The position numbers and the translations under genes are program-made. 5,551 nt of DNA from assembly GCA_964449175.1 (NCBI GenBank), contig CAYUYH010000180.1, positions 1 through 5,551 of the forward strand, in the 5' to 3' direction. A model generated the notes under the pieces. That model did not search any database and was not told the origin of the DNA. It was given only the letters and a program-made list of their open reading frames with translations. Each line of letters starts with the position of its first letter. Position 1 is the stretch's first letter. This document shows positions 1 to 5,551 of the stretch, piece after piece. The DNA is from CAYUYH01 sp964449175. Its GTDB lineage: Bacteria > Planctomycetota > Phycisphaerae > SM23-33.

Positions 1-844
1 CTTCCCCTACACGGTCCGCGTGGTGGCCGACATCCTGGAGTCCAACGGCTCGACGTCGATGGCCACGGTCTGCGGCGGCACGTTGGCGTTGATGGACGCG
101 GGCGTGCCCATAAAGGCGCCGGTGGCGGGCATAAGCATCGGCATGGTCAACGACGGCGACAAGTGCCTGCTCCTGACCGACATAATCGGTGAAGAGGACT
201 TCCACGGCGACATGGACTTCAAGGTCGCCGGCACGACCAACGGCATCACCGGCATCCAGTTGGACATGAAGGCCAGGGGCATCGCCCAGGAGCAGATAGT
301 CGAGGCCCTGGCCAAGGCCCGGGTCGCTAGGCTGCACATTCTGGCGGAGATGGGCAAGGTGATCGCCGCGCCGCGGAGCGAGATAAACCGCTACGCCCCG
401 CGGATGCTCACCCTGAAGATCAATCCGGAGAAGATCGGCAAGCTGATTGGCCCAGGCGGGAAGACCATAAACCGCATCCAGGACGAGACCGGCGCCACGA
501 TCGATATCGAAGACGACGGCACCGTTTACATCGCTTGCACGGACGCTGCCGGCGCGGAAGCCGCCAGAGATCAGGTCGAAGGCTTGACAGCCGAGGCTGA
601 AGTCGGCAAGATATATACAGGCAAGGTGGTATCCGTTCGCGACTTTGGCGCTTTCATTGAGATATTGCCAGGTCAAGATGGGCTCTGTCACGTCAGCGAA
701 CTCGACGAGGCGTATGTGAAGAACGTCACCGACGTCGTCAAAGTGGGAGACACTGTATCGGCCAAGGTTATATCCATAGACGACCAAGGCCGGGTCAAGT
801 TGTCCCGCAAGGCGGCACTGCGGGAGGAGCGTGCCCGGAAATAG
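1..844 (+). CDS. pnp: Polynucleotide phosphorylase (PNPase), C-terminal part, 5' end outside the window
   Basis: PNPase is the 3'-to-5' phosphorolytic exoribonuclease of bacterial mRNA decay, normally a homotrimer. The first whole codon is at base 2, giving 280 residues of a protein that is usually about 700. The fragment opens in the second RNase PH domain with PYTVRVVADILESNG and SMATVCGGTLALMDAGVP. The catalytic motif EEDFHGDMDFKVAG (bases 191-232) keeps both acidic residues equivalent to E. coli Asp486 and Asp492 and the lysine equivalent to Lys494. A KH domain follows, with its GxxG loop as IGPGGKTI (about 446-469). An S1 domain starts near VGKIYTGKVVSVRDFGAF (about 602-655) and ends at GRVKLSRKAAL. 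The protein stops only a few residues after S1, so it lacks the long tail seen in some phyla. No frameshift is visible and all key residues are present. Identification is by motif recognition and is very secure; only the N-terminal half is missing. Confidence 0.98.
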   Translation, partial: FPYTVRVVADILESNGSTSMATVCGGTLALMDAGVPIKAPVAGISIGMVNDGDKCLLLTDIIGEEDFHGDMDFKVAGTTNGITGIQLDMKARGIAQEQIVEALAKARVARLHILAEMGKVIAAPRSEINRYAPRMLTLKINPEKIGKLIGPGGKTINRIQDETGATIDIEDDGTVYIACTDAAGAEAARDQVEGLTAEAEVGKIYTGKVVSVRDFGAFIEILPGQDGLCHVSELDEAYVKNVTDVVKVGDTVSAKVISIDDQGRVKLSRKAALREERARK

Positions 845-1026
845 GCGCGCCCGCTCCGCTCGCTGAGGGATTGGGCGGGAGACGACCGACCGGATCCGGC
901 TGGCAATCTGGCCCGGCGCTATACATCGAGATATTGGGTGTTGCCGCGTGTCCGGCATGTTCGGGCGGGCTCGCGGCGTGGAAACCTCCGCAGCTCGTTA
1001 TGTTCGGGGCGCGGTCGCCGTAAGGG

Positions 1027-1042
1027 TGGCGCAGTTTGTGCG
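1027..1042 (+). promoter_or_regulatory. Candidate sigma-54 (-24/-12) promoter upstream of csp
   Basis: The sequence TGGCGCAGTTTGTGCG has the invariant GG (1028-1029) and GC (1040-1041) at the exact 10-base spacing of sigma-54 promoters (consensus TGGCAC-N5-TTGCA). It differs from consensus at three less constrained positions. The predicted transcription start is near 1053, about 18 bases before the csp ribosome binding site. An NtrC-class activator gene lies downstream. I saw no equally good sigma-70 pair in this 241-bp gap. Chance matches to such a short pattern are common, so this is a suggestion only. Confidence 0.3.
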
Positions 1043-1070
1043 ACTGACTTTCCCAACGGCAATGGGCACT

Positions 1071-1080
1071 AAGGAGGTGA
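1071..1080 (+). promoter_or_regulatory. Strong Shine-Dalgarno that fixes the csp start
   Basis: AAGGAGGTGA is almost fully complementary to the 3' end of 16S rRNA. GGAGG (1073-1077) lies 8 bases before the ATG at 1086. It selects this ATG over the in-frame ATGs further upstream (948, 957 and 1062), which lie before or too close to the site. Confidence 0.9.
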
Positions 1081-1085
1081 CCCAG

Positions 1086-1325
1086 ATGCCTACAGGCAAG
1101 GTCAAGTGGTTCGACCCGAAGAAAGGCTACGGTTTCATCATTGGCGACAAGGGGCAGGACGTCTTTGTCCACTACACGTCCATCGTCGGGGAAGGCTTCA
1201 GGGTCTTGAAAGACGGCGAGGTCGTGGACTATGAGTTGGTCAAGGGCGAGAAGGGCTACCAGGCGAGGAACGTCGCCAAGCCCGCTGAGTCAGGCCAGGT
1301 CGCCGAGGCTCCTCCTGCTTCTTGA
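1086..1325 (+). CDS. Cold-shock protein, CspA family (single cold-shock domain)
   Basis: This is a 79-residue OB-fold nucleic-acid-binding protein of the type that binds single-stranded RNA or DNA and melts RNA secondary structure. The cold-shock domain fills residues 1-65. RNP1 is KGYGFI (residues 13-18), RNP2 is VFVHY (26-30), and the family N-terminus appears as GKVKWFDPKKGYGF. Tyrosine replaces the usual phenylalanine in both RNP motifs (KGFGFI and VFVHF), a conservative aromatic change. Residues 66-79 form an Ala/Pro/Glu-rich tail beyond the usual 65-70-residue length. The start at 1086 is chosen because of the Shine-Dalgarno at 1071-1080 and because the family homology begins there; the longer in-frame reading from 948 adds no recognisable sequence. 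It follows pnp by 241 bp, and the kinase gene begins 76 bp downstream, so co-transcription with the two-component genes is possible. Whether it is cold-induced cannot be read from the sequence. Confidence 0.96.
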   Translation: MPTGKVKWFDPKKGYGFIIGDKGQDVFVHYTSIVGEGFRVLKDGEVVDYELVKGEKGYQARNVAKPAESGQVAEAPPAS

Positions 1326-1329
1326 TTGG

Positions 1330-1388
1330 CCCGCCCGCGAGGACCATGGCGCGCCGGCCTGTCGCTACATGGAAACGTACCGGGCGGG
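1330..1388 (+). repeat. 8-bp inverted repeat spanning the csp-kinase gap
   Basis: CCCGCCCG (1330-1337) is the exact reverse complement of CGGGCGGG (1381-1388), with 43 bases between. In RNA it would close a large loop just after the csp stop and end one base before the kinase ribosome binding site (GAAGGA, 1390-1395). It has no T-run, so it is not a normal intrinsic terminator. It might temper expression of the kinase relative to csp, or be chance in GC-rich DNA. Confidence 0.35.
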
Positions 1389-1401
1389 TGAAGGAACATA
1401 G

Positions 1402-2223
1402 ATGGCCGGATGGCGCTTGCTGATCGGCGTGATCATCGGCGGGCCCGTCTGGGTGCTTGTCACGCTGTGGTTTGCCAGGCGGCTCTGGCGAGGCGCCCGC
1501 AAGCTGTCGGCCAGGGCAAGGGGAACGGAGCATTTCGCCGAACTGGGCCGACTGGCGGGCGGGCTGGCCCACGAGCTCAGGAACCCCCTCTCCACGATCA
1601 ACATCAACGTTCGTCTGCTCACCGAGGACCTGGCCCGCCACGACGACGATGTCCATCGCCGCTGGCTCCGCCGCCTCCGGAGCGTCCAGAACGAGACCGA
1701 CCGCCTCAAGGGCATCCTCGACGACTTCCTGCGCTTCGCCGGCAAGTACGAGCTAACCCTTGTGAGCACCGACCTCGTGGGCCTGATCGGCGAGCTGGTG
1801 GACTTCTTCGCCCCGCAGGCCGAAGCCGGCGGCATCGTCCTGCGGACCGCCCTGCCGGCCGAGCCCGTCCCCTGCCGCGTCGACGCCAAGCTGCTCAAGC
1901 AGGGAATCCTCAACCTCATGCTCAACGCCGTCCAGGCCATGCAAACCGGCGGCGAGCTGCTGGTGAAGCTGTCAGCCGACAAGGCCAACGCCGCCATCGA
2001 GGTCATCGACACCGGCAGCGGCATCCCCCCCGACGACCTGCCCAAGATCTTCCAGGTCTACTACTCCACCAAGACCGGCGGCAGCGGGCTGGGCCTGCCG
2101 ACGACCAGGCGTATCGTCCGCGAGCACGGCGGCGGCATACGCGTGGAGTCCGAGCCGGGCAAAGGCACGCGATTCGTCATCTCGCTGCCCCTGGCCGACG
2201 CCTGGGCCGATCTGCCTTCCTGA
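1402..2223 (+). CDS. Membrane-anchored sensor histidine kinase without a recognisable sensor domain (NtrB/AtoS-like core)
   Basis: This 273-residue kinase should autophosphorylate on histidine and pass the phosphate to the regulator encoded next. Residues 4-24 are one hydrophobic segment followed by a basic stretch (ARRLWRGARK), so the catalytic part is cytoplasmic. The HisKA H-box GLAHELRNPL puts the phospho-accepting histidine at residue 57. The HATPase region has an N-box (NLMLNAVQAM, Asn171 and Asn175), G1 box DTGSGIP (203-209), an F-box region IFQVYYSTK, where the usual proline after phenylalanine is lost, and G2 box GGSGLGL (226-232). All catalytic elements are present. There is no periplasmic loop and no PAS, GAF or HAMP domain between membrane and H-box (only about 25 residues), so input probably comes through the membrane segment or a partner. 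The start is fixed by an in-frame TAG directly before the ATG and by GAAGGA 6 bases upstream. The regulator gene begins 80 bp after the stop. Confidence 0.95.
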   Translation: MAGWRLLIGVIIGGPVWVLVTLWFARRLWRGARKLSARARGTEHFAELGRLAGGLAHELRNPLSTININVRLLTEDLARHDDDVHRRWLRRLRSVQNETDRLKGILDDFLRFAGKYELTLVSTDLVGLIGELVDFFAPQAEAGGIVLRTALPAEPVPCRVDAKLLKQGILNLMLNAVQAMQTGGELLVKLSADKANAAIEVIDTGSGIPPDDLPKIFQVYYSTKTGGSGLGLPTTRRIVREHGGGIRVESEPGKGTRFVISLPLADAWADLPS

Positions 2224-2303
2224 CCGGCCGGCGGTTGCGGTATCATCTCCAGGCAGGACCATTTGACTTTCGCCGCCCCCGGCCATTAGCGTCATGACCT
2301 GAA

Positions 2304-3683
<1,380 letters not shown>

Positions 3684-3837
3684 GCCAGACCCGCGCTACC
3701 GTTCACCCCTATCGCGTTGAACGTCGCCCGCTCTCTATTGCGGATTGGGGAAGTGCACCTCAAGGCGGCTGCACGGCCTGACACCACCTGCTGCAATCGG
3801 CAATTGGCAATCGGGAATCGCTACTCCCGCGGGGAGG

Positions 3838-3867
3838 TTGACAATGGGCTGATCGGCAGGGGAGAAT
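3838..3867 (+). promoter_or_regulatory. Sigma-70-like promoter for the tRNA gene
   Basis: A perfect -35 hexamer TTGACA (3838-3843) is followed after 18 bases by GAGAAT (3862-3867), which matches TATAAT at four of six positions including the key A2 and T6. Transcription would begin near 3874, about 43 bases before the mature tRNA 5' end. Position and orientation fit a tRNA promoter. Confidence 0.5.
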
Positions 3868-3916
3868 CTCTGTTGCGGTGGGCAGGCCGACAGAGGTCAG
3901 CCGTCGCCGCGCACAC

Positions 3917-3990
<74 letters not shown>

Positions 3991-3998
3991 TTTCCTTC

Positions 3999-4040
3999 CC
4001 TTGCCCCTCGGCGCCGCGCCCACGGCGCGTGAGGCCAAGG
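3999..4040. repeat. Imperfect long hairpin directly after the tRNA
   Basis: Nested arms CCTTG/CAAGG (3999-4003 and 4036-4040), CCTC/GAGG (4006-4009 and 4031-4034) and CGCGCC/GGCGCG (4015-4020 and 4024-4029, loop CAC) form an interrupted stem-loop. No T-run follows on either strand, so it is not a standard terminator. It might still help define the tRNA transcript end. Confidence 0.5.
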
Positions 4041-4045
4041 CCCCA

Positions 4046-4075
4046 AACCCTCCGTAGCCTTGGCTAGGGAGGGTT
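4046..4075. repeat. Nearly perfect 30-bp palindrome overlapping the second tRNA-end copy
   Basis: The left arm AACCCTCC-G-TAGCC (4046-4059) pairs with the right arm GGCTA-G-GGAGGGTT (4062-4075). There is one G-G mismatch (4054 and 4067) and a central TT. The last four bases of the right arm, GGTT, are the first four bases of the 21-bp tRNA-end repeat. It may be a REP/MITE-like repeat. Alternatively the stretch from 4052 can be read as the shrunken 5' half of a tRNA copy: CCGTAGC, TTGG and TAG occur in the same order as in the real tRNA. Confidence 0.75.
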
Positions 4076-4092
4076 CGAGTCCTGTCGGGCGT
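4072..4092 (+). repeat. 21-bp direct repeat, copy 2 (orphan tRNA-Arg 3' end)
   Basis: It is an exact copy of 3969-3989, offset by 103 bp, with 82 bases between the copies. It is not part of a second complete tRNA: upstream there is no anticodon stem. It could be an attachment-site scar after loss of an integrated element, the end of a repeat element that carries a tRNA tail, or the remains of a tandem tRNA duplication with an internal deletion. The sequence alone does not decide between these. Confidence 0.85.
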
Positions 4093-4112
4093 AGTGCCGC
4101 GAAGCGGCACTA
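4092..4112. repeat. Perfect 9-bp stem hairpin with GAA loop
   Basis: TAGTGCCGC (4092-4100) and GCGGCACTA (4104-4112) are exact reverse complements around GAA. The hairpin begins on the last base of the second tRNA-end copy, so repeat and hairpin share an edge. There is no T-run after it on the plus strand, and no A-run before it that would make it a minus-strand terminator. Confidence 0.65.
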
Positions 4113-4328
4113 GAGCGGAGAGCAGTAGAGAGCAGATAGTAGACGGCGGAGGCGCCGCCGGCGACAGCTAGCCGGGCGCTTGTGGCAGGATGCTCTCCGC
4201 GGTCCACTTTCTCCTTTCCACTGTCTGATCGTCGGTACGTCGCCGGCCGTGAGGAAGCTCTGGGGGCCATTGGGAACCATTGCTGGCTTGTGGCACCGAG
4301 GCGTATCCGCCTTCGGCGGGTCATGCGC

Positions 4329-4374
4329 AAAAAAGGGGAGAGTCGCGCTGCCGGAGCCAAGCCGCGCGACTCTC
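4329..4374 (-). terminator. Rho-independent terminator of the minus-strand small gene
   Basis: Read on the minus strand, an exact 11-bp stem GAGAGTCGCGC/GCGCGACTCTC (4374-4364 and 4348-4338) with a 15-base loop is followed by CCC and six T (complement of the A-run 4329-4334). This is a textbook intrinsic terminator. It lies 56 bases past the stop at 4431. Between them, 4384-4410 forms a second, bulged hairpin (AGGGTG/CACCCT plus CCC/GGG). Confidence 0.85.
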
Positions 4375-4430
4375 GCATGTTCAAGGGTGCCCGATGCGGG
4401 GCGCCACCCTCTTCTCTATACTCTCAGACG

Positions 4431-4685
4431 CTACTGGTTATCGGCGTCCTGCTGCGGAGAGCTTGAGCCTTCCTGAGCCGCGGAGGCGACCCGCTCGCCA
4501 ACGGAAGGGCTCATCTTCTCTGCCTCTGTCTTCAGCCAGTCGGCCGCACGCTGGTACGCCTCGGCCGTCTTCGCGTAGCACGCCCCTGCCGTCGGCGCGA
4601 GATCGGGGCTGCCGGGCAGGTGCCCGACGTAGTAGCCCGCGAAAAACACGCCACAAATCAGGATGAGTATTAGCAGCCGCTTCAT
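4431..4685 (-). CDS. Small single-pass membrane protein of unknown function (84 aa)
   Basis: I do not recognise the family. The protein opens with MKRLLILILICGVFFAGYYVGHL: two basic residues, then a hydrophobic segment (about residues 4-20), so it is either membrane-anchored or exported. Cys11 is preceded by isoleucine, which does not fit a lipobox. The rest (22-84) is hydrophilic, with a likely amphipathic helix at AKTAEAYQRAADWLKTEAEKM (38-58) and a Ser/Gln/Asp-rich tail. The start at 4685 is preferred because the hydrophobic segment begins there, GGAGG (4701-4697) lies 11 bases upstream, and the promoter candidate at 4759-4787 would leave the longer reading from 4787 untranscribed. A complete unit is visible: promoter, leader hairpin, gene and terminator. 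It is divergent from the ExeA-like ATPase. That the gene is real is supported by these signals; its function is unknown. Confidence 0.7.
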   Translation of the reverse strand: MKRLLILILICGVFFAGYYVGHLPGSPDLAPTAGACYAKTAEAYQRAADWLKTEAEKMSPSVGERVASAAQEGSSSPQQDADNQ

Positions 4686-4696
4686 GTCCGCACATG

Positions 4697-4739
4697 CCTC
4701 CAGATTCTGCTCCGCCGCCGGGGGCGGTCGCCCGCCCCC
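4697..4739 (-). promoter_or_regulatory. Leader hairpin and Shine-Dalgarno of the small membrane protein gene
   Basis: GGGGGCGG (4720-4727) and CCGCCCCC (4732-4739) form an exact 8-bp all-GC stem with loop TCGC. The Shine-Dalgarno GGAGG is at 4701-4697 on the minus strand, 18 bases after the stem. An out-of-frame ATG (4695-4693) sits between the Shine-Dalgarno and the chosen start. The hairpin lies in the predicted leader and could affect mRNA stability; it does not cover the ribosome binding site. Confidence 0.5.
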
Positions 4740-4758
4740 AGACGGCGATTCTGAAGGG

Positions 4759-4787
4759 AACATAGAATCCGCTGCCCCCGCCGACAA
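4759..4787 (-). promoter_or_regulatory. Sigma-70-like promoter for the small membrane protein gene
   Basis: On the minus strand, TTGTCG (4787-4782) and TATGTT (4764-4759) are separated by exactly 17 bases; each matches its consensus hexamer at four of six positions. Transcription would start near 4752, giving a leader of about 67 bases that contains the GC hairpin. Confidence 0.4.
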
Positions 4788-4923
4788 ATCCCCAATTGGA
4801 TTTCCCGCCGGAAGATAAGATTTGCGGGTTTTGCTGGTTAAGTAGGCCCCATCCCAGGCCGAATACTCCCTCAGACGCCGCCTGCGGTGCAGCCGCGGCC
4901 GGTCGACTACATAAGGTGCGTTT

Positions 4924-4933
4924 CCCTATAGGG
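4924..4933. promoter_or_regulatory. Palindrome CCCTATAGGG before the ATPase start
   Basis: A perfect 10-bp palindrome ends 7 bases before the ATG at 4941. Its AGGG half sits where a Shine-Dalgarno would be and is the only weak candidate for one. It might be an operator half-site or an mRNA element, or chance. Confidence 0.3.
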
Positions 4934-4940
4934 TTAGCTC

Positions 4941-5551
4941 ATGTACAAGGACTTCTTCCACCTGAAGCACGAGCCGTTCAGCCTCACTCCGGACCCCCAG
5001 TTCCTGCTGCTGACCGACCGCCACTGCGAGGCGCTGGGGCACCTGATCTACGGCGTCACGCAGCGCAGGGGATTCGTCTGCCTGACCGGCGAGGTGGGGA
5101 CCGGCAAGACGACCATCTGCCGGGCGCTGCTGGCCAAGCTGGGAGCCGACTGCTCCACGGCGCTGATCCTCAACCCCGCATTGACGCAGACTCAATTGCT
5201 GCGGGCGGTGGTCGAGGAGTTCGGCCTGGCCGGCGGGCGGACCGACCGCCTGAGCTGCCTGCGCCGACTCAACGATTTCCTGGTGGAGATCAACTCCCAG
5301 GGCCGCAACGCCGTGCTCATCATCGACGAGGCCCAGAACACTCCGCCGGCCAGCCTGGAAATGGTCCGCATGCTGGGCAACCTGGAGACCGTCAGCCAGA
5401 AGCTCATCCAGATCGTCCTGGTGGGCCAGCCGGAGCTCCGCGACATATTGGCCAAGCCGTCGCTGAGGCAACTCGCCCAGCGGATCACCGTGCGGTACCA
5501 CCTCAGCCCCATGAACGCCCCCGAGACGGAGCGGTACCTGCGCCCCCGCTT
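4941..5551 (+). CDS. ExeA/GspA-family AAA+ ATPase, 5' part (3' end outside the window)
   Basis: Proteins of this family are cytoplasmic or inner-membrane ATPases linked to type II secretion (ExeA/GspA, which helps insert the secretin through peptidoglycan) and to MSHA-type pili (MshM). The visible 203 residues begin with the family signature MYKDFFHLKHEPFSLTPDP and then FLLLTDRHCEALGHLIYGV. Walker A is GEVGTGKT (residues 50-57), Walker B is NAVLIIDEAQ (123-132, Asp129-Glu130), a sensor-like strand is VLVGQPEL (159-166), and LRQLAQRI (175-182) carries the conserved arginine region. An in-frame TAG at 4935-4937 makes ATG 4941 the first possible start. No good Shine-Dalgarno precedes it. Whether a transmembrane segment or a peptidoglycan-binding domain follows, as in ExeA, cannot be seen because the gene runs off the edge. 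Secretion or pilus genes would be expected to the right. Confidence 0.92.
   Translation, partial: MYKDFFHLKHEPFSLTPDPQFLLLTDRHCEALGHLIYGVTQRRGFVCLTGEVGTGKTTICRALLAKLGADCSTALILNPALTQTQLLRAVVEEFGLAGGRTDRLSCLRRLNDFLVEINSQGRNAVLIIDEAQNTPPASLEMVRMLGNLETVSQKLIQIVLVGQPELRDILAKPSLRQLAQRITVRYHLSPMNAPETERYLRPR

Larger units (their letters stand above)
3991..4328. other. Non-coding, hairpin-rich stretch after the tRNA
   Basis: I find no credible gene here; the open frames have no family motif, no ribosome binding site and low-complexity composition. Besides the repeats listed separately, it holds a short direct repeat GAGAGCAG (4118-4125 and 4128-4135), a 6-bp GC hairpin CGGCGG/CCGCCG (4144-4149 and 4155-4160), and a pyrimidine-rich tract near 4204-4225. 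The composition looks like decayed or repeat-derived DNA rather than a functional gene. Confidence 0.6.

Noticed and set aside
890..899. Palindrome CCGGATCCGG after pnp as a terminator
   Set aside because: It cannot form a useful loop and no T-run follows; short GC palindromes are expected by chance here.
948..1085. N-terminal extension of the cold-shock protein by 46 residues
   Set aside because: The strong Shine-Dalgarno at 1071-1080 and the start of family homology place the start at 1086.
2263..2292. Possible internal promoter before the regulator gene (TTGACT at 2263-2268)
   Set aside because: No acceptable -10 hexamer at 16-18 bases; the best has three of six matches.
1410..2297. 295-codon open frame overlapping the kinase gene in another plus frame
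   Set aside because: Its translation is Arg/Pro/Gln/His-rich with no motif, as expected from an out-of-frame reading of GC-rich coding DNA; the kinase frame has every catalytic box.
4290..4307. TGGCAC motif near 4290 as a sigma-54 promoter
   Set aside because: There is no GC at the required 10-base spacing from the GG.
4180..4666. Several plus-strand open frames opposite the small membrane protein gene
   Set aside because: They cross the minus-strand terminator hairpin, are low in complexity, and lack start signals; the minus-strand gene has a full signal set.
4926..5501. 191-codon minus-strand frame opposite the ATPase gene
   Set aside because: The plus strand encodes a clear ExeA-family protein with Walker A and B motifs; the antisense frame has no known motif.

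Overview
The window is a GC-rich bacterial chromosomal segment (roughly 60-70% G+C by eye). It holds the 3' end of a PNPase gene, a cold-shock protein, a two-gene sigma-54 type two-component system, one tRNA-Arg, a small membrane protein on the opposite strand, and the 5' part of an ExeA/GspA-type AAA ATPase. The loose packing, the absence of a clear Shine-Dalgarno before some genes, the NtrC-class regulator, the ExeA-family ATPase and the hairpin-rich spacers fit an uncultured Planctomycetota or similar lineage. No marker in the window proves this, so the taxonomy is a weak inference.

Layout. Bases 1-844 (+) encode the C-terminal part of polynucleotide phosphorylase: the end of the second RNase PH core, then KH and S1. 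After a 241-bp gap, which contains a candidate sigma-54 promoter, comes a 79-residue CspA-family protein with a near-perfect ribosome binding site (1086-1325). A short-tailed histidine kinase (1402-2223) and an NtrC-class response regulator with receiver, AAA+ and Fis domains (2304-3683) follow on the same strand with gaps of 76 and 80 bp. These three could form one transcript. A sigma-70-like promoter (3838-3867) precedes tRNA-Arg(UCG) (3917-3990).

Bases 3991-4430 carry no convincing gene but are rich in structure. A 21-bp exact copy of the tRNA 3' end lies at 4072-4092, surrounded by three hairpins, one of them a nearly perfect 30-bp palindrome. An intrinsic terminator at 4329-4374 points to the minus strand and serves the small membrane protein gene (4431-4685, -). 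That gene also has its own promoter candidate and a GC-rich leader hairpin. The divergent ExeA-like ATPase begins at 4941 and runs off the window.

How they relate. PNPase and the cold-shock protein are both RNA-handling proteins and are often linked to cold adaptation. The kinase and regulator should act as a pair that activates sigma-54 promoters, and the candidate site upstream of csp is the only plausible one I found here. The ExeA-like ATPase points to secretion or type IV pilus functions beyond the right edge. I see no clear new defence or biosynthetic system. The most unusual signal is the duplicated tRNA 3' end with its palindromes, which may be the scar of an integrated element, a repeat family built on a tRNA end, or a collapsed tRNA copy.
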